A stretch of DNA of 64,000 bases, from contig CAWFLX010000062.1 of NCBI GenBank assembly GCA_963816775.1, positions 1 through 64,000 on the forward strand, read 5' to 3'. Shown piece after piece: positions 62,906 to 64,000 of this stretch. Source of the stretch: JAFAXD01 sp963816775. Lineage in GTDB: Bacteria; Pseudomonadota; Alphaproteobacteria; Rhizobiales; Xanthobacteraceae. Every line of letters begins with the position of its first letter. Within the stretch, counting starts at the first letter, position 1. The position numbers and the translations under genes were made by a program. The notes under the pieces are model-generated. The model was not told the DNA's origin. It saw only the letters and a program-made list of their open reading frames with translations, and searched no databases.

Positions 62906-64000
62906 TCACGCGCCCGTGTCGACGCCGAGCACGCCGCTCGCAATCAAGGCCTCGATCGAGCTGCTATCCATCCCGAGCTCTTGGGCGATCGCAATGCTGT
63001 GCTCGCCGGCACGCGGAATATCGCGGCGAAGCCCCAACCGCTGGCTGCCGAATTGCAGCGGAAGGGCCGGGATGCGTGTGACGCGACCGTCGGGTAGAGA
63101 GACGTCCACCATCCCGCCGGGTACGTTGAGCTGCGGATCGTCAAACAGCTCGTCGGGCCGTCGGATCGGCGCGTAGGGCAGCTTCGCCCGCTCGCACATG
63201 GCGGCCATCTGTTCGCGGGTAAACGTCTTGAACAGCTGTCTCAGCATTGGGATCAGACGTTCGCGTGCGGCAACCCGGAGCGGATTGGTCGTCAGTGCGG
63301 CGTCCGCCGCGAGCCCCGGTTGGCCGAAGACGTCGCAGAAGGTTCGCCATTGCGTGTCGGTTACGATGCCGACGAAAATTTGCAGGCCGTCGCTCGTTTC
63401 AAACACGTCGTAGACCGCCCAGGCCGAGATCCGATCTGGCATCGGGGCGGCTGGCTTTCCAGTGACCGCAAACTGCGCCATGGAGGTCGCGACCAGGAAC
63501 GCGACGTTCTCATAGAGCGAGCTCCGGACATGTTGTCCAACGCCGGTCCGCTCGCGTTCATGCAAAGCCGCCAGAATGCCGATGACCGCAAACATTCCCC
63601 CCATCATGTCGTTGACCGGAGCCCCAGCACGCAATGGCCGTCCGGGCGGGCCCGTCATGTAGGCAAGCCCGCCCATCATCTGCACCACTTCGTCGAGGGC
63701 CGGCCGATGCTCGTAGGGACCGGAAAGAAACCCCTTGAGCGAGCAATAGACGAGCCGCGTATTGAGTTGCGCCAGTGCCTCGTAGCCAAGACCGATTTCG
63801 TCCATCCGACCGGGACGGAAGTTCTCGACCAGCACGTCAGCGCGGGCAAGCAGCTCTTTTGCGAATGCGAGCCCGCGCGGGTCCGAAAGCTCAAGGGAAA
63901 CGCTGCGCTTGTTGCGGTTGAAGGTGATGAAAAAACCAGCCCCCGCCCCCGGCAACCGCCGTGTGTTGTCCCCTAGTCCGGGAGGCTCGACTTTGACGAC
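62906..64000 (-). CDS. Class III CoA-transferase (CaiB/BaiF family), N-terminus outside window
   Basis: 365 residues are visible; the frame stays open to the window edge, where it reads VVKVEPPGLGDNTRR, so the true start lies beyond. Family motifs: FFITFNRNKRSVSLEL, VLVENFRPGRMDEIGLGYE, GAPVNDMMGGMFAVIGILAAL with the catalytic Asp, and GVGQHVRSSLYEN. These enzymes move CoA between carboxylic acids, often in carnitine, oxalate or aromatic-acid metabolism; the acids here are unknown. Converges with the aldolase fusion gene, 24 bp apart. Confidence 0.93.
   Translation of the reverse strand, partial: VVKVEPPGLGDNTRRLPGAGAGFFITFNRNKRSVSLELSDPRGLAFAKELLARADVLVENFRPGRMDEIGLGYEALAQLNTRLVYCSLKGFLSGPYEHRPALDEVVQMMGGLAYMTGPPGRPLRAGAPVNDMMGGMFAVIGILAALHERERTGVGQHVRSSLYENVAFLVATSMAQFAVTGKPAAPMPDRISAWAVYDVFETSDGLQIFVGIVTDTQWRTFCDVFGQPGLAADAALTTNPLRVAARERLIPMLRQLFKTFTREQMAAMCERAKLPYAPIRRPDELFDDPQLNVPGGMVDVSLPDGRVTRIPALPLQFGSQRLGLRRDIPRAGEHSIAIAQELGMDSSSIEALIASGVLGVDTGA

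Noticed and set aside
1..64000. tRNA genes, CRISPR arrays, prophage or insertion sequences
   Set aside because: No cloverleaf-like sequences in the intergenic regions, no regularly spaced direct repeats, and no integrase, transposase or phage structural gene seen.

Overview
The window is chromosomal DNA from an alphaproteobacterium of the order Hyphomicrobiales (Rhizobiales), most like the Xanthobacteraceae/Nitrobacteraceae. Evidence for this is the high G+C, rhizobial-type gene neighbourhoods (nifS-sufBCDS-sufT-sufA; tyrS/anmK; rne/amidase/mrcA/prfB; alaC-hom-glpX near recJ), Bug-type periplasmic binding proteins and a class I PHA synthase. I see no rRNA, tRNA, CRISPR array, prophage or insertion sequence. 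Most of the window is housekeeping genes, with an accessory sulfur-oxidation and uptake block at the left end.

Layout. 1-3758: a lytic transglycosylase, a thiamine-diphosphate enzyme and an ABC ATPase, all with broken reading frames. 3755-6304: intact ABC permeases and a binding protein completing that transporter. 6312-11728 (minus): a compact thiosulfate-oxidation cluster soxW-Y-Z-XA-B followed by a binding-protein-fold decarboxylase homologue; SoxX and SoxA are one fused polypeptide and no soxCD is present. 11859-19337 (minus): recJ, an acetyltransferase, a dienelactone hydrolase, a small secreted protein, glpX, hom and an alanine/aspartate aminotransferase. 19561-27369: lipoprotein, phaC, MAPEG protein, argC, DedA protein, parE, isoprenylcysteine methyltransferase-like protein. 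27523-32212: POT transporter, glycosyltransferase, DEAD-box helicase, TfoX-like protein. 32202-39289 (minus): complete SUF iron-sulfur assembly operon. 39576-50383: hydrolase, anmK, tyrS, a large AsmA/DUF3971 envelope protein, bcp, M23 peptidase, two tandem Bug proteins. 50657-62881: prfB with its programmed frameshift, transglutaminase-like protein, mrcA, amidase, RNase E with a long leader, and an aldolase-dehydrogenase fusion. The window ends inside a class III CoA-transferase.

How genes work together. SoxYZ carries sulfur atoms, SoxXA conjugates them, SoxB hydrolyses sulfate off and SoxW keeps the SoxY cysteine reduced; without SoxCD the sulfane sulfur must leave by another route. NifS/SufS plus SufBCD, SufA and SufT form a full Fe-S assembly line. 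mrcA, the amidase, the M23 peptidase, anmK and the broken transglycosylase all concern peptidoglycan synthesis, cleavage or recycling.

The most unusual non-genic structure is a family of three about 165-bp elements (13675, 21954, 24443), each made of two tandem long hairpins bounded by CTAGTG/CACTAG. One overlaps the likely recJ start codon and one supplies the phaC stop codon. A different inverted repeat (28902-29026) supplies the TAG stop of both convergent genes flanking it.
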